Both the position numbers and the translations under genes were made by a program. Of a stretch of 64,000 bases of DNA, positions 51,006 to 60,038 are shown one piece after another; position 1 is the first letter of the stretch, and every line of letters begins with the position of its first letter. The DNA is taken from assembly GCF_002860205.1 (NCBI RefSeq), contig NZ_PGVB01000010.1, positions 124,001 to 188,000 on the forward strand. The letters are read 5' to 3'. The DNA is from Bacillus sp. T33-2. Its GTDB lineage: Bacteria; Bacillota; Bacilli; Bacillales; Cytobacillaceae. The notes below the pieces were generated by a model, which did not search any database, was not told the DNA's origin, and was given only the letters and a program-made list of their open reading frames with translations.

Positions 51006-51056
51006 CATTTTCCCTCCTGGAATTTTTAATCTCTCTTTAAGTTTCTTTATATGTTT

Positions 51057-51989
51057 TTATAATTTTTCAGCGATTCTCAGTTTAGCCGACCTTGCGCGGT
51101 TATTGTTCTCAAGCTCTTCATCTGACGGAAGAATCGGCTTTCTTGTTATCAATTTCAATTTCGGTTTAAATTCATCCGGGATAATCGGAAGGCCGTGCGG
51201 CAGCGGTGGAGTCTCGCTCCCTTTTTTCAACGTCACCTTACAAATCCTGTCCTCAAGCGAATGGAAGGTGATTACACTGATGCGGCCGCCTGTTTTCAAT
51301 AAGTCAATCGCCTGTTCAAGTGATTTTTCGAAAACACCCAGTTCATCATTGACAGCGATCCGGACAGCCTGGAATATTCGTTTGGCCGGATGGCCTCCCT
51401 TTCGCCGTGCCGGTGCCGGAATGGCTTCCTTGATCAGTTCAACCAGTCCTCCGGTCGTTTTGATCGGCTCTTTGGCTCGCACTGCTTCAATTTTCCTCGC
51501 TATTTGCTTGGAGAACTTTTCCTCGCCATACTGAAAAAAAATCCTTACAAGGTCTTCATAGCTCCAATGGTTGATTACGTCATATGCAGTGATGTCAGCC
51601 TCCTGGTCCATCCTCATATCCAGCGGCGCATCGTGATGGTAGCTAAAGCCACGTTCAGCGGTATCAAGCTGCGGGGATGAAACACCCAGGTCATATAAAA
51701 CTCCATCCACCTGATCGATTCCCAAATTTTCAAGCTCGTCCTTCAAATGCAAAAAATTGCTTTTAATGATGGTGAGGCGGTCGCCGTAGCCGGCAAGCTT
51801 TTCCTTCGCATGGGCGATAGCCGTTTCATCCTGGTCAAAAGCATACAGCTTTCCTTTTCCGCTAAGCCTTGAAAGGATCAATTCGCTATGCCCCGCGCCA
51901 CCGAGAGTACAATCCACGTATATTCCGTCACGACGGATGTTAAGGCCGTCTACTGCTTCATTAAGCAAAACTGTTGTGTGTTCAAACAT
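51057..51989 (-). CDS. rsmH: 16S rRNA (cytosine-1402-N4) methyltransferase
   Basis: RsmH (MraW) methylates N4 of C1402 in the ribosomal P site. It is 310 aa from ATG at 51989 ([16 protein letters not shown]); the frame to 52007 reads through the GGAAGG SD. The SAM-binding motif [14 protein letters not shown] lies near 26-39 and [10 protein letters not shown] near 50-59. The helical insertion domain spans about 110-200, and [13 protein letters not shown] near 230 holds the catalytic region. It is the second gene of the dcw cluster. Confidence 0.96.
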   Translation of the reverse strand: MFEHTTVLLNEAVDGLNIRRDGIYVDCTLGGAGHSELILSRLSGKGKLYAFDQDETAIAHAKEKLAGYGDRLTIIKSNFLHLKDELENLGIDQVDGVLYDLGVSSPQLDTAERGFSYHHDAPLDMRMDQEADITAYDVINHWSYEDLVRIFFQYGEEKFSKQIARKIEAVRAKEPIKTTGGLVELIKEAIPAPARRKGGHPAKRIFQAVRIAVNDELGVFEKSLEQAIDLLKTGGRISVITFHSLEDRICKVTLKKGSETPPLPHGLPIIPDEFKPKLKLITRKPILPSDEELENNNRARSAKLRIAEKL

Positions 51990-52046
51990 GTATGTCCATC
52001 CTTCCAATCATCGGCGGGCAATCATTATATCGATATAACGATACCC

Positions 52047-52478
52047 TTAAATATCAAATCCAATCATATTTTCTGCAATTTCAGCAAAAGATTCCTCTGA
52101 CTCTGCAAAATATTCTTCCCAGATAGCTTTGCTCCATATTTCAATTCGATTGGAAACACCAAGGATCACACACTCTTTTTCAAGTTTTGCGTATTGCAGC
52201 AGCGGAGAAGGAATGTTGACTCTCCCCTGTTTGTCAATTTCACTCTCGGTAGCACCTGAAAAGAAAAAACGGGTAAACGCACGGGCATCTTTTTTTGTTA
52301 ATGGGAGTCCTTTCAGCTTGTCCTCTATCACTTTCCATTCAGAGAGCGGGTATCCAAATAAACATTGATCAAGTCCCCGGGTCAATATGAACATTTCGCC
52401 AAGATGGTCACGTACCTTGGCCGGTATGATCAGACGGCCCTTATTATCAATGTTGTGATGGAACTCTCCCATGAACAT
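52047..52478 (-). CDS. mraZ: transcriptional regulator MraZ
   Basis: Ring-forming DNA-binding protein at the head of the dcw cluster, known as an autoregulator in E. coli and mollicutes. It is 143 aa, the same as B. subtilis MraZ, from ATG at 52478 (GTGGGGG upstream). Two AbrB-like half-barrels each carry the signature D-x-x-[19 protein letters not shown] at about 9-25 and [19 protein letters not shown] at about 82-100. Directly upstream is a phased array of GTGG motifs that is a good candidate operator. Confidence 0.96.
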   Translation of the reverse strand: MFMGEFHHNIDNKGRLIIPAKVRDHLGEMFILTRGLDQCLFGYPLSEWKVIEDKLKGLPLTKKDARAFTRFFFSGATESEIDKQGRVNIPSPLLQYAKLEKECVILGVSNRIEIWSKAIWEEYFAESEESFAEIAENMIGFDI

Positions 52479-52480
52479 GC

Positions 52481-52534
52481 CCACTACCCCCACTTTCTAA
52501 ATTCAATGTACCACATCCCCCCACTTTTCACCAC
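52481..52534 (-). promoter_or_regulatory. mraZ: phased GTGG array, candidate MraZ operator
   Basis: GTGG occurs on the coding (minus) strand at 52531, 52521, 52511, 52490 and 52481 (CCAC on plus). The first three are exactly 10 bp apart and the last two 9 bp apart, in near helical phase with the first three. Two copies have the form AAAGTGGGGG. Known MraZ sites are short G-rich direct repeats with about 10-bp period. Confidence 0.6.
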
Positions 52535-52630
52535 ATAATTTTTAAATAATCCCCCTGTGCACCAAAATTGCTCACAAATACCGCGGCACCGCGCTTTTCG
52601 GCTATCCCCCACATTGCCCGTGACAAATAA

Positions 52631-52665
52631 AAAAGCTTCAACCGCGGGCGCGGTGAAGCTTTTTT
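52631..52665 (-). terminator. terminator after bshC
   Basis: AAAAGCTTCAACCGCG / CGCGGTGAAGCTTTT stem overlapping the bshC stop, with T-runs on both strands. It separates bshC from the dcw cluster. Confidence 0.9.
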
Positions 52666-54298
52666 ACAATTTTATTACTTTATGTGTCCCATCAAATTCA
52701 TAATGGAGGGAAAGCAGGTCGGAAATGAAATGGAGCCCGTATGTATTCAGATAATAAAAAGGATTCCATATTCTTTCCTGCGGTGAACCGGCAGGCCTTA
52801 AGGCATTTTCAACCCTGTTAAACTTGTTCAGGATATGGTCGTGCTTCCGGCAGACTGATTCGTCTATTTTACCTTCCATAAATTCTATTTGTTTTAAAAG
52901 CATCGCCTCGTTTTTTGCCAGCAGAGGCAACAACCCTTTGTCAACTTGTTCTGTTTTGGAACGGATCAGCTGATACTGGCTGATTAGCTGTTCCTTCGCT
53001 GTTTGGAAATACTCTTCTAACTCCCTGTCCTTCAGGGATTCGATGTATTTAAGCTCGTTTTGGCCTGTGCCAGAGGCGATTGCCGTCTTAAGGTCGAGGC
53101 CGAGCTCACTCAGATCGGTCTCAATTGACCTGTCAAGAATCGTAATATTCAGCCTCGGAACGAGCGGTGGCATGCAGATGCCCACGTTTTCGAAGACCAG
53201 TTGAAGTTCAGACCAGTAGGCAATTTCACCAGGGCCGCCGATAAACGCAAGCGTCGGAAAAATCCATTCCTGCATTAATGGCCTTGTGACAACATTATTG
53301 CTGAGCCTTTCAGGATATTCCTCGGCAATCCTAAGCAATTCTTCCTTCGTAAACTGAACCTCTCCATTTTTCCCGAAAAATAAGCCTGTTTCCGGGTCGG
53401 CATGCAGCAAAATCCGTTCCTGATGCGTTTCATCATAATAAAACAGATTTGCCGTATCCCCATTTATCTCAATAGTCTTCCGGTATCCGGCCGCCTCGGT
53501 TTTTTCCTGCTGTGCGAAAACGGACCGAGTAATTCGGTCGAAGCTGTTGATCTGTTTTATAAAAAATTCGCTTTCCAGCCTGCGAAGGTCTCTGTTCCCT
53601 GAATCCACAATTAACAGGCCGTGATCTTTAAAAAGTTCCATGATGATAGAAGCAAAGAAATCCACGAACGTTTCAGAGGTGGAAATTATTCTCCCGGCAA
53701 AGTCAAGCAGTTGGTTTGTGTGGTGTGTTTCCCCGAATGTTTCAAAGATGCTGGTAACCCAGCTTAAACAAGCCTCGCGGTTTAAAGGAATGTCTGTCAC
53801 CATTTTCTTGTCAAGGACTTTTTCAGGATACACCCATTTCTCAGGTTTATTATCCTTTAACACATAAACATGATTGACTTCCTGATAATCGTGGTCTTCA
53901 CCGGCAATCCAAAATACCGGCACTACGGGCACCCCAAGCTCCTTTTCTTTTTGTTCGGCCAATTTAATGATCGATATAACTTTATGTACACTATATAAAG
54001 GACCAGTCAAAAGCCCTGCCTGCTGTCCGCCGATAATGACGGCACTGTCAGGTTTTTTTAGTTTTTCAATGCTTTTGGCAACTTTTTCAGAGGTAGGATA
54101 CCGTGCCATAAAACGCTCGATATGGCCGGCGATCTCCTGCCGGTAAAAGCTCCTTTTGCCCAGTTCGGCCAGCCGTTTTTCATAAGACGCTCCATCTTTG
54201 TAATTATAATGAAAGAAGCTCTGCAGCACAGGGCTTCCGGCCATGTAGTCTGTTGCGAACCGGTTTGCGGCAGGCAATGAGAGATTCAAAATCTCCAT
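52664..54298 (-). CDS. bshC: bacillithiol biosynthesis cysteine ligase BshC
   Basis: Last enzyme of bacillithiol synthesis, adding Cys to GlcN-malate. It is 544 aa from ATG at 54298 (AGGAAG upstream; a TTG one codon earlier is weaker). The Rossmann-like core has VIIGGQQAGLLTGPLYSVHK near 88-107 and PVFWIAGEDHDYQEVNH near 128-144. LAFIGGPGEIAYWSELQLVFE is near 350, and a long coiled coil covers about 400-490. Its place just before mraZ is standard for Bacillus (yllA). Confidence 0.94.
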   Translation of the reverse strand: MEILNLSLPAANRFATDYMAGSPVLQSFFHYNYKDGASYEKRLAELGKRSFYRQEIAGHIERFMARYPTSEKVAKSIEKLKKPDSAVIIGGQQAGLLTGPLYSVHKVISIIKLAEQKEKELGVPVVPVFWIAGEDHDYQEVNHVYVLKDNKPEKWVYPEKVLDKKMVTDIPLNREACLSWVTSIFETFGETHHTNQLLDFAGRIISTSETFVDFFASIIMELFKDHGLLIVDSGNRDLRRLESEFFIKQINSFDRITRSVFAQQEKTEAAGYRKTIEINGDTANLFYYDETHQERILLHADPETGLFFGKNGEVQFTKEELLRIAEEYPERLSNNVVTRPLMQEWIFPTLAFIGGPGEIAYWSELQLVFENVGICMPPLVPRLNITILDRSIETDLSELGLDLKTAIASGTGQNELKYIESLKDRELEEYFQTAKEQLISQYQLIRSKTEQVDKGLLPLLAKNEAMLLKQIEFMEGKIDESVCRKHDHILNKFNRVENALRPAGSPQERIWNPFYYLNTYGLHFISDLLSLHYEFDGTHKVIKL

Positions 54299-54395
54299 CA
54301 AATTGTACTTCCTTTCTGGTAAACATTTTCACTCTAAAGAGTATAGCATTGTTGCATTTGAAAAGAAAAAAACTTTGCCTAAAGAAAAGCGCAGT

Positions 54396-54788
54396 CTACG
54401 GAATGGAAACCAGTATCGCAACCCTCTGGATCAACCCGAATAACACGAGAAAAATATATGCCGAAAAAAACAGCAGGAAATTAAAGCGCCAATATCCTTT
54501 AAAAACCTTCGGGAGAACGATCTCCTTTTTATATTTCCAATGTATGATGACAAATATCAGTGCGATGCATACTAAAATAAGCAGGATAAGCCATAAAAAT
54601 GACCTTTCCCAAATAGTCGCGGCTATAAAATGGACGGACAGAATGAACAATACCGTACTCCCGTCAATCGCTGTATGGACAGAGCGGCGATGGTTGCCCG
54701 TCCACTGCTTGCTTATAATAAAAATAATCAAATACCCGAGGATCGGCACGGTGACGAATGCAGCGATGACCGTGGAGACAACGTTCAT
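54396..54788 (-). CDS. DUF3397 family membrane protein
   Basis: 130 aa with four hydrophobic segments (about 3-25, 44-59, 65-83 and 105-127). Between the first and second it carries KQWTGNHRRSVHTAIDGSTVLFI, the conserved stretch of the family. The function is unknown to me. It begins one base after the panE stop, so the two genes are translationally linked. It lies before bshC in many bacilli. Confidence 0.8.
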   Translation of the reverse strand: MNVVSTVIAAFVTVPILGYLIIFIISKQWTGNHRRSVHTAIDGSTVLFILSVHFIAATIWERSFLWLILLILVCIALIFVIIHWKYKKEIVLPKVFKGYWRFNFLLFFSAYIFLVLFGLIQRVAILVSIP

Positions 54789-55688
54789 TTAATTCCCCTC
54801 CCTTTTATACTCCCTGCCTTTTATGCAGCTGTAAAAGGCCCGCATCAGCGGTGTTTCTATCTTTCTCTCTTCAGCAGATTCGAGGCAGTAGCCAAGAATC
54901 GCATCGATTTCGGTCGGCCGTCCCTCTTCCACGTCTTTAAGCATTGACGACCGGTTTTGCGAGGTTTTTTTACAAACAGCCACGACATTTTGAAATTGTT
55001 CCCACTTACAATCTATATCCAATGAATCTGCCACTTCCTCAAAAAGAAGCTTTAACAAATCAAAATAAAATGGATTATCCGCTAGTTCGCCATTCGGGAC
55101 CCGCAGAACAGCCGTTAACGGATTAATCACAGCATTGACAATTAGTTTATTGACAAGCATTTTGTGATAGTCTTTCTCAATTGCCACAGGAAAGGATGGG
55201 GGGACTGATGAGGAAAAAACAGCAAGAAGGTCCGGGTTTCCTTTAAAGACCGCTGCCCGAGTGATGCCGTTCCCATTATGCCTCACTGTATTACCGTTTA
55301 TTTTTGCTGCCCCGTGCTCAACAGAACCCACATAAATGCGTGATGCCTTCAGGTCTGAAAGCCCTGTTAAATGGGACATGCCATTTTGCAAAAAAAGATA
55401 GCATCCCCCGCCAGCCATGCGGCTGTGCAGTTTGGCCAGAAGGCCTGAAAGCTGATATTGTTTCACTGACACGATAGTTATATCACATGTTTCGTTCCAC
55501 TCATCAATGGGGAATGCCTCAAAACGTGCATGCAATTGCTCCTCCCCTTTTATTACATGTATTCCTTCAGACTGGATAAGGCTTGCCTGGTCCCTTGTTT
55601 TCGTATAAAGTGTGACATCATGCTTTCCACTTAAATAATAAGCGAATAATAAGCCGATCGACCCACCGCCGATAATTCCTATCTTCAT
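54789..55688 (-). CDS. panE: 2-dehydropantoate 2-reductase
   Basis: NADPH-dependent ketopantoate reductase of pantothenate/CoA synthesis (ylbQ in B. subtilis). It is 299 aa. The nucleotide-binding GIIGGGSIGLLFAYYLSG lies at 3-20, VSVKQYQL near 74-81 and FLQNGMSH near 98-105. The catalytic Lys is in KMLVNKLIVNAVINPLTAVL near 176-195, and the late catalytic-region SSMLKDVEEGRPTEID near 248-263. GGGGAG precedes the ATG. Other members act on different 2-keto acids, but position and motifs favour PanE. Confidence 0.92.
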   Translation of the reverse strand: MKIGIIGGGSIGLLFAYYLSGKHDVTLYTKTRDQASLIQSEGIHVIKGEEQLHARFEAFPIDEWNETCDITIVSVKQYQLSGLLAKLHSRMAGGGCYLFLQNGMSHLTGLSDLKASRIYVGSVEHGAAKINGNTVRHNGNGITRAAVFKGNPDLLAVFSSSVPPSFPVAIEKDYHKMLVNKLIVNAVINPLTAVLRVPNGELADNPFYFDLLKLLFEEVADSLDIDCKWEQFQNVVAVCKKTSQNRSSMLKDVEEGRPTEIDAILGYCLESAEERKIETPLMRAFYSCIKGREYKREGN

Positions 55689-55792
55689 AAAGTAACTCCC
55701 CGAATAACTTGTATAGTCATATTTTAGCAGAAATCTGCCTGCGATTGAAAGAAACGTTTTTCGGGGTGAGGTCTAGTCCAAAAGTCCATGCC

Positions 55793-55836
55793 AAAAAGCG
55801 CAAGCGGCCATGAAACGGCCACCTGCGCTTTTTTGG
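55793..55836 (-). terminator. terminator after the acyl-CoA carboxylase operon
   Basis: AAAAGCGCA...GGCC / GGCC...TGCGCTTTT imperfect stem with T-runs on both sides, between the carboxyltransferase stop and panE. Confidence 0.8.
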
Positions 55837-55893
55837 TGATCCTATGGCTATTTATCGTTCTATAAACCTTCTGAACGACAGGTTTCCTGCCAG

Positions 55894-57435
55894 TTAGACA
55901 GGGTAAACTGGATGCTTCCGTTCGCTGAAATGCATTTCCTTCGTTTCATACAGCGAGAATCTCTGGATCAGCACTCCCCTTAAATCGGACGGGGCGACAA
56001 TATCATCGACGATCATTTCTGAAGCAAGCTTATATATATCGATATGTTCTTTATATTCCTGCTGCTTTTGCTGGACGAAGGCGATTTTCTCCTTCGGATC
56101 CTCAATTTCATTGATCTTGTTTGAATAGACTGCATTCACGGCAGCTTCCGGTCCCATGACAGCGATCTGGGCGGTTGGCAGCGCAATGCAGCAATCCGGT
56201 TCGAAGGCGGGGCCGGCCATAGCGTACAGCCCGGCTCCATAGGCCTTCCTGACAATCACTGATATTTTTGGGACTGTTGCTGAACTCATCGCCGCAATCA
56301 GCTTCGCACCGTGCCGGATAATGCCGGCGCGTTCCACCTTCGTACCGATCATGAATCCTGGCACATCTGCCAAAAACAAAAGCGGAATATGGTAGGCATC
56401 ACATAGCTGAATGAATTTCGCCCCTTTGTCTGCGGAGTCGACAAAGAGGACACCACCTTTAACCTTTGGCTGGTTTGCAATAATCCCGACCGCCCTGCCA
56501 TCGATTCTTGCAAGTCCGGTAACCAATTCCGGTGCAAACAGCTTTTTGATTTCAAAAAAGCTTCCATTATCAATGATCGCGTTGATACATTCATATATAT
56601 CAAACGGTGCGTTTTGATTGACAGGTATAATGTCCTCAAGGCTTTTCCCGTTTTTCGGCTGGACCCCTTCTTTTTTATCAGGTTTTGATTTAAAGCTCGC
56701 TGGAAAAAAGGCTAAATATCTTTTTGCAGCTTCAACCGCCTCTTCCTCACTATATACGAGCACATCCCCGCACCCGCTCACAGAGCAATGCATGCGTGCC
56801 CCGCCCATTTCTTCCAGGGTGACTTTCTCACCAATCACTTTTTCCGCCATCCGCGGTGAGCCGAGATACATCGAAGCATTTTGGTCAACCATGATGACAA
56901 TATCGCAGAAAGCCGGAATATAGGCACCCCCGGCAGCAGAAGGACCGAACAGCAGGCAAACTTGAGGCACCATCCCGGATAACTTTACCTGATTATAAAA
57001 GATGCGGCCTGCCCCGCGCCGGTTCGGAAACATTTGGAGCTGGTCAGTTATTCTCGCTCCTGCAGAGTCAACAAGATACAGGAGCGGCACTTTCAGTTTT
57101 TCGGCTGTTTCCTGTATCCTGATTATTTTCTCAACGGTCCTCGCCCCCCAGGAACCAGCCTTGACAGTGGAGTCATTCGCCATGACACAGACAGTCTGCC
57201 CGCCAACTTTTCCGATTGCAGTGACGACTCCATCCGCCGGCAAATCTTCTGCCTGGCAGTTCGCGAATCTTGCATCTTCTTCATACTTGCCGTCATCAAA
57301 CAGCAAGTTGAGCCGCTCGCGCACAAACAATTTATTTTGCTGCTTCATTTTTTCATGGTATTTCGGATGTCCTCCAGCCTGGATTTCCTGGATTTTATCC
57401 TGCAGTGCATCAGATAATGTCTTCGCCGTCGTCAT
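55894..57435 (-). CDS. acyl-CoA carboxylase, carboxyltransferase subunit
   Basis: Carboxyltransferase of the propionyl-/methylcrotonyl-CoA carboxylase type (YngE-like), moving CO2 from carboxybiotin to an acyl-CoA. It is 513 aa with both crotonase-fold halves in one chain. The N-half has FGPSAAGGAYIPAFCD near 155-170 and SMYLGSPRMAEKVIGEKV near 180. The C-half has FVDSADKGAKFIQLCDAYHIPLLFL and GFMIGTKVERAGIIRHGAKL near 350-385. The substrate cannot be told from sequence. AGGAGGAG precedes the ATG. It follows the biotin-carrier gene but is separated by a 170-bp repeat. Confidence 0.93.
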   Translation of the reverse strand: MTTAKTLSDALQDKIQEIQAGGHPKYHEKMKQQNKLFVRERLNLLFDDGKYEEDARFANCQAEDLPADGVVTAIGKVGGQTVCVMANDSTVKAGSWGARTVEKIIRIQETAEKLKVPLLYLVDSAGARITDQLQMFPNRRGAGRIFYNQVKLSGMVPQVCLLFGPSAAGGAYIPAFCDIVIMVDQNASMYLGSPRMAEKVIGEKVTLEEMGGARMHCSVSGCGDVLVYSEEEAVEAAKRYLAFFPASFKSKPDKKEGVQPKNGKSLEDIIPVNQNAPFDIYECINAIIDNGSFFEIKKLFAPELVTGLARIDGRAVGIIANQPKVKGGVLFVDSADKGAKFIQLCDAYHIPLLFLADVPGFMIGTKVERAGIIRHGAKLIAAMSSATVPKISVIVRKAYGAGLYAMAGPAFEPDCCIALPTAQIAVMGPEAAVNAVYSNKINEIEDPKEKIAFVQQKQQEYKEHIDIYKLASEMIVDDIVAPSDLRGVLIQRFSLYETKEMHFSERKHPVYPV

Positions 57436-57468
57436 CCTTCTCCTCCTAATAAGTTCTGTGTTCCCTAC

Positions 57469-57640
57469 GTCTAGCTCCAGAGCCTAGCCAGTTTTTATCC
57501 CCGAACTTGCTACTATGAGTATCTTGCGCAAAGCGATAGCTTTAAGCAACTCGGGTCATAAGCCGCCTCTATCGCAAATCAGGTTCTGCTGCAGGAGCTT
57601 ATGCATGTCGGGGCTGACCAAGGCGCTTCCGCTTTTCTAT
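57469..57640. repeat. dispersed Bacillus-type intergenic repeat inside the carboxylase operon
   Basis: The 201-nt gap between the carrier and carboxyltransferase genes begins GTCTAGCTCCAG and ends GGGCTGACCAAGGCGCTTCCGCTTTTC. It contains GCGATAG/CTATCGC arms. I recognise these end sequences from many Bacillaceae intergenic repeats. A related copy is at 20309-20480. Confidence 0.75.
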
Positions 57641-57849
57641 TCTAAAACTACTAATACGTCCCCTTCATTTACGAATTCGCCGATGTTTACATGAATGGCG
57701 CCAATCTTGCCGGCTGTCTGGCTTTCAACCGGAATCTCCATTTTCATCGATTCCAGCATGATTACCTCCTGGCCCGGTGAAATATCATCACCGGGGGATA
57801 CAAGAATATTCAATACTGTTCCCGCCATTGAAGCTGTGATTTCCTTCAT
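57637..57849 (-). CDS. biotin carboxyl carrier protein, stand-alone 70-aa domain
   Basis: A minimal biotinyl/lipoyl domain that carries the CO2-biotin between the biotin carboxylase and carboxyltransferase. It is 70 aa, with the biotin Lys in MLESMKMEIPV at about residue 34. Hydrophobic strands flank it on both sides (ITASMAGTVLNILV and GKIGAIHVNIGEFVNEGDVLVVLE). Its closest known relative in layout is YngHB of B. subtilis. GGAGGAG precedes the ATG, 54 nt after the carboxylase stop. Confidence 0.93.
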   Translation of the reverse strand: MKEITASMAGTVLNILVSPGDDISPGQEVIMLESMKMEIPVESQTAGKIGAIHVNIGEFVNEGDVLVVLE

Positions 57850-57902
57850 TTGTTCTCCTCCATGGTATTGCCTCAGCGCTGTTACGCTTCCGCTTTTTTA
57901 AT

Positions 57903-59246
57903 CTATTTGGCAGCAAATTTTCTTTCGGACAGGTACGCGGTTGTATATGTACCGGCAATAAAGTCTGGTTCATTTAAAATATCCTTAAATAATGGGGCGT
58001 TTGTTTTAATGCCTTCGAGTGCGAGAGACTGAAAGAATTGGCTCGCTCTGTCAAGTGCCTCTTCCCTGCTTGACCCGTTCATGATGCATTTCGCGATCAT
58101 CGGATCGTAAAACGGGGTGACAGCCGACCCTCCTTTATACCCATAATCAACGCGAACCCCTTCCGTTTCTTCCCATGAAAACACGGAAAGGCTGCCCGGG
58201 GATGGCAGGAAAGTGACAGGATCTTCGGCATAAAGCCGGAATTCGATCGAACAGCCTTTTCTTTCTATATCCTGTTGAAGCAGAGGCAGCCTTTCACCCC
58301 GGGCGGCAAGGATTTGCCATTTTACAAGGTCGAGGCCGGTAATTTCCTCTGTGACAGGATGCTCCACCTGGAGCCTCGTGTTCATTTCCAAAAAGTAAAA
58401 ATTCTCGTTTTCGTCGACGATAAATTCTACTGTTCCGGCGTTCACATAACCAACCGCCTTTGCCGCCAGTACAGCTGTATTGTATATTTTGTTTCTGGTT
58501 TGTTCCGACAAGAAAGGGGACGGGGCTTCTTCGATCACTTTCTGGTGCCGTCTCTGGATTGAACAGTCTCTTTCAAATAAATGGACATAGTTCCCATGCC
58601 TGTCTGCAAAAATTTGCACCTCGATATGCCTGGCATTTTTGATATATTTTTCAATGAATACCAGATCTGTGCCAAAGTAGGCTTTGGCCCTTGCCCTTGT
58701 TGATTGGTAATGCTTAGCGAGTGCCTGCTCATTTTCACAGAGCACCATCCCAATGCCGCCGCCTCCCCCGCTCGCCTTGAGCATCACAGGATAGCCAATG
58801 GATTGTGCGAGCATCACAGCTTCATCGACTGACAGAACTCCGTTGTCGCTGCCAGGGACTACTGGCACTCCGGCTTCCTGCATCGTTTTCCTGGCCAAAA
58901 TTTTATCGCCCATTTTTTCAATGGTGCCAGGGTCAGGACCGATAAAAGTGAGTCCTGCCTCGGCTGCCTTCTTTGCAAAATCGGCATTTTCCGATAAAAA
59001 ACCATACCCTGGATGGATCCCGTCAGCCTGTTCAACTTTGGCAATTGAAATTATTGCTTCGGCATTCAGGTAGGATTTTTGAACGGGCGGCTCCCCAATC
59101 CTGAAAGCACTTCCCGCCTCCGTCACAAATGGCAGCTCTTTGTCAGCATCAGAATAAACTGCCACCGTTTCTATCCCCATTCGATGGCAGGTCCGTATGA
59201 TTCTCAGCGCTATTTCCCCTCTGTTGGCTATTAGAATTTTCCGCAC
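57903..59246 (-). CDS. acyl-CoA carboxylase, biotin carboxylase subunit
   Basis: ATP-grasp enzyme that carboxylates biotin on the carrier protein. It is 447 aa, AccC-like. It starts at GTG 59246 (AGAAGGGGG upstream) with RKILIANRGEIALRIIRTC. The ATP loop KASGGGGGIGMVLCE lies near 158-172. HIEVQIFADRHGNYVHLFERDCSIQRRHQKVIEEAPSP near 208-245 (key H, E and R residues) is followed by FLEMNTRLQVEHPVTE near 288-303 with the metal-binding Glu residues. The genome presumably has a separate fatty-acid AccC; its three-gene context suggests a catabolic acyl-CoA carboxylase. Confidence 0.94.
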   Translation of the reverse strand: MRKILIANRGEIALRIIRTCHRMGIETVAVYSDADKELPFVTEAGSAFRIGEPPVQKSYLNAEAIISIAKVEQADGIHPGYGFLSENADFAKKAAEAGLTFIGPDPGTIEKMGDKILARKTMQEAGVPVVPGSDNGVLSVDEAVMLAQSIGYPVMLKASGGGGGIGMVLCENEQALAKHYQSTRARAKAYFGTDLVFIEKYIKNARHIEVQIFADRHGNYVHLFERDCSIQRRHQKVIEEAPSPFLSEQTRNKIYNTAVLAAKAVGYVNAGTVEFIVDENENFYFLEMNTRLQVEHPVTEEITGLDLVKWQILAARGERLPLLQQDIERKGCSIEFRLYAEDPVTFLPSPGSLSVFSWEETEGVRVDYGYKGGSAVTPFYDPMIAKCIMNGSSREEALDRASQFFQSLALEGIKTNAPLFKDILNEPDFIAGTYTTAYLSERKFAAK

Positions 59247-59322
59247 CCTGTTTCCCCCTTCTGAGGTAAATTCCTTAACATATAAAATTCTACAATATTC
59301 TGTTAACTTCCTGCAAAAAAAA

Positions 59323-59336
59323 TGAAACCGTTTTCG
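59323..59336. promoter_or_regulatory. possible CcpA cre site before the carboxylase operon
   Basis: TGAAACCGTTTTCG matches 12 of 14 positions of the cre consensus TGWAARCGYTWNCW. It lies about 77 nt before the biotin carboxylase start. It also contains a perfect AACCG/CGGTT palindrome, so another repressor is possible. Confidence 0.4.
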
Positions 59337-59488
59337 GTTAATGAAGGCGGAATTTTTTGTTTTTTTATAATATAATTAAAACAGGCTCCTACAAAAAACG
59401 ATTACTTACCGATTGAAGCTTCAAGAATCTTTACAGGAGATAATAAAAAGAGCCAACACATATGCATCAGGAAAAGGGGGACATGTCA

Positions 59489-59971
59489 ATGGACCATAAA
59501 GTAGAAAAGCTGAAAATCAATTATAAGACCTTGGAGGATTTTAAAGAGTTTAAAGGTTACGGCCACCAGGAGCTGTCCATGCTCGAAGATCTTGAAGCAA
59601 ATATGATTGAGAATGACAGCGATTCTCCATTTTACGGAATTTACTTTGGGGATAAGCTTGTTGCGCGAATGAGTTTATATCGAGTAGGCGCGAGATTTGA
59701 CCGTTATTTCGACCCTCCACAGGATTATCTTGAGCTGTGGAAGCTGGAAGTTCTGCCAGATTATCAAATCAAAGGCTACGGAAGTGCCCTCGTCGAATTC
59801 GCCAAGAGCTTTGGCCTGCCAATTAAAACGAACCCAAGAATTAAATCCCAAAGCTTCTGGGAGAAAATGGGGTTCACTCCAGTCCATTACGAAGTTGAGC
59901 GCGACCTTGGTGAAAATCCGCTAGTCTGGTATCCGGAAGGCGTCAAAGAACAAGTATACCGGCAGGAATGA
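59489..59971 (+). CDS. ylbP: GNAT family N-acetyltransferase YlbP
   Basis: 160 aa from ATG at 59489, which is 8 nt after AAAAGGGGG; this equals the length I recall for B. subtilis YlbP. An ATG at 59483 is too near the SD. The GNAT fold shows the acetyl-CoA strand LWKLEVLPDYQIKGYGSALVEFAKS near 83-107 (Q/RxxGxG/A-type motif as QIKGYG) and the later SFWEKMGFTPV near 124-134. The substrate is unknown. It is divergent from the carboxylase operon and converges on ylbO. The promoter region (59247-59488) contains TATAATATAAT, but no good -35. Confidence 0.88.
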   Translation: MDHKVEKLKINYKTLEDFKEFKGYGHQELSMLEDLEANMIENDSDSPFYGIYFGDKLVARMSLYRVGARFDRYFDPPQDYLELWKLEVLPDYQIKGYGSALVEFAKSFGLPIKTNPRIKSQSFWEKMGFTPVHYEVERDLGENPLVWYPEGVKEQVYRQE

Positions 59972-60038
59972 TAAGTTCATTCATTGCCTCGCTTGTATAG
60001 CCGCCGGGTGGTTCGAACTTTGTATATTGTGACACTTT

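Noticed and set aside
57469-57640. Insertion sequence remnant
   Set aside because: No transposase fragment or target-site duplication; sequence fits a small non-coding dispersed repeat.
59366-59376. TATAATATAAT as a ylbP promoter
   Set aside because: Good -10 elements but no acceptable -35 at 16-18 bp in either register; not called.
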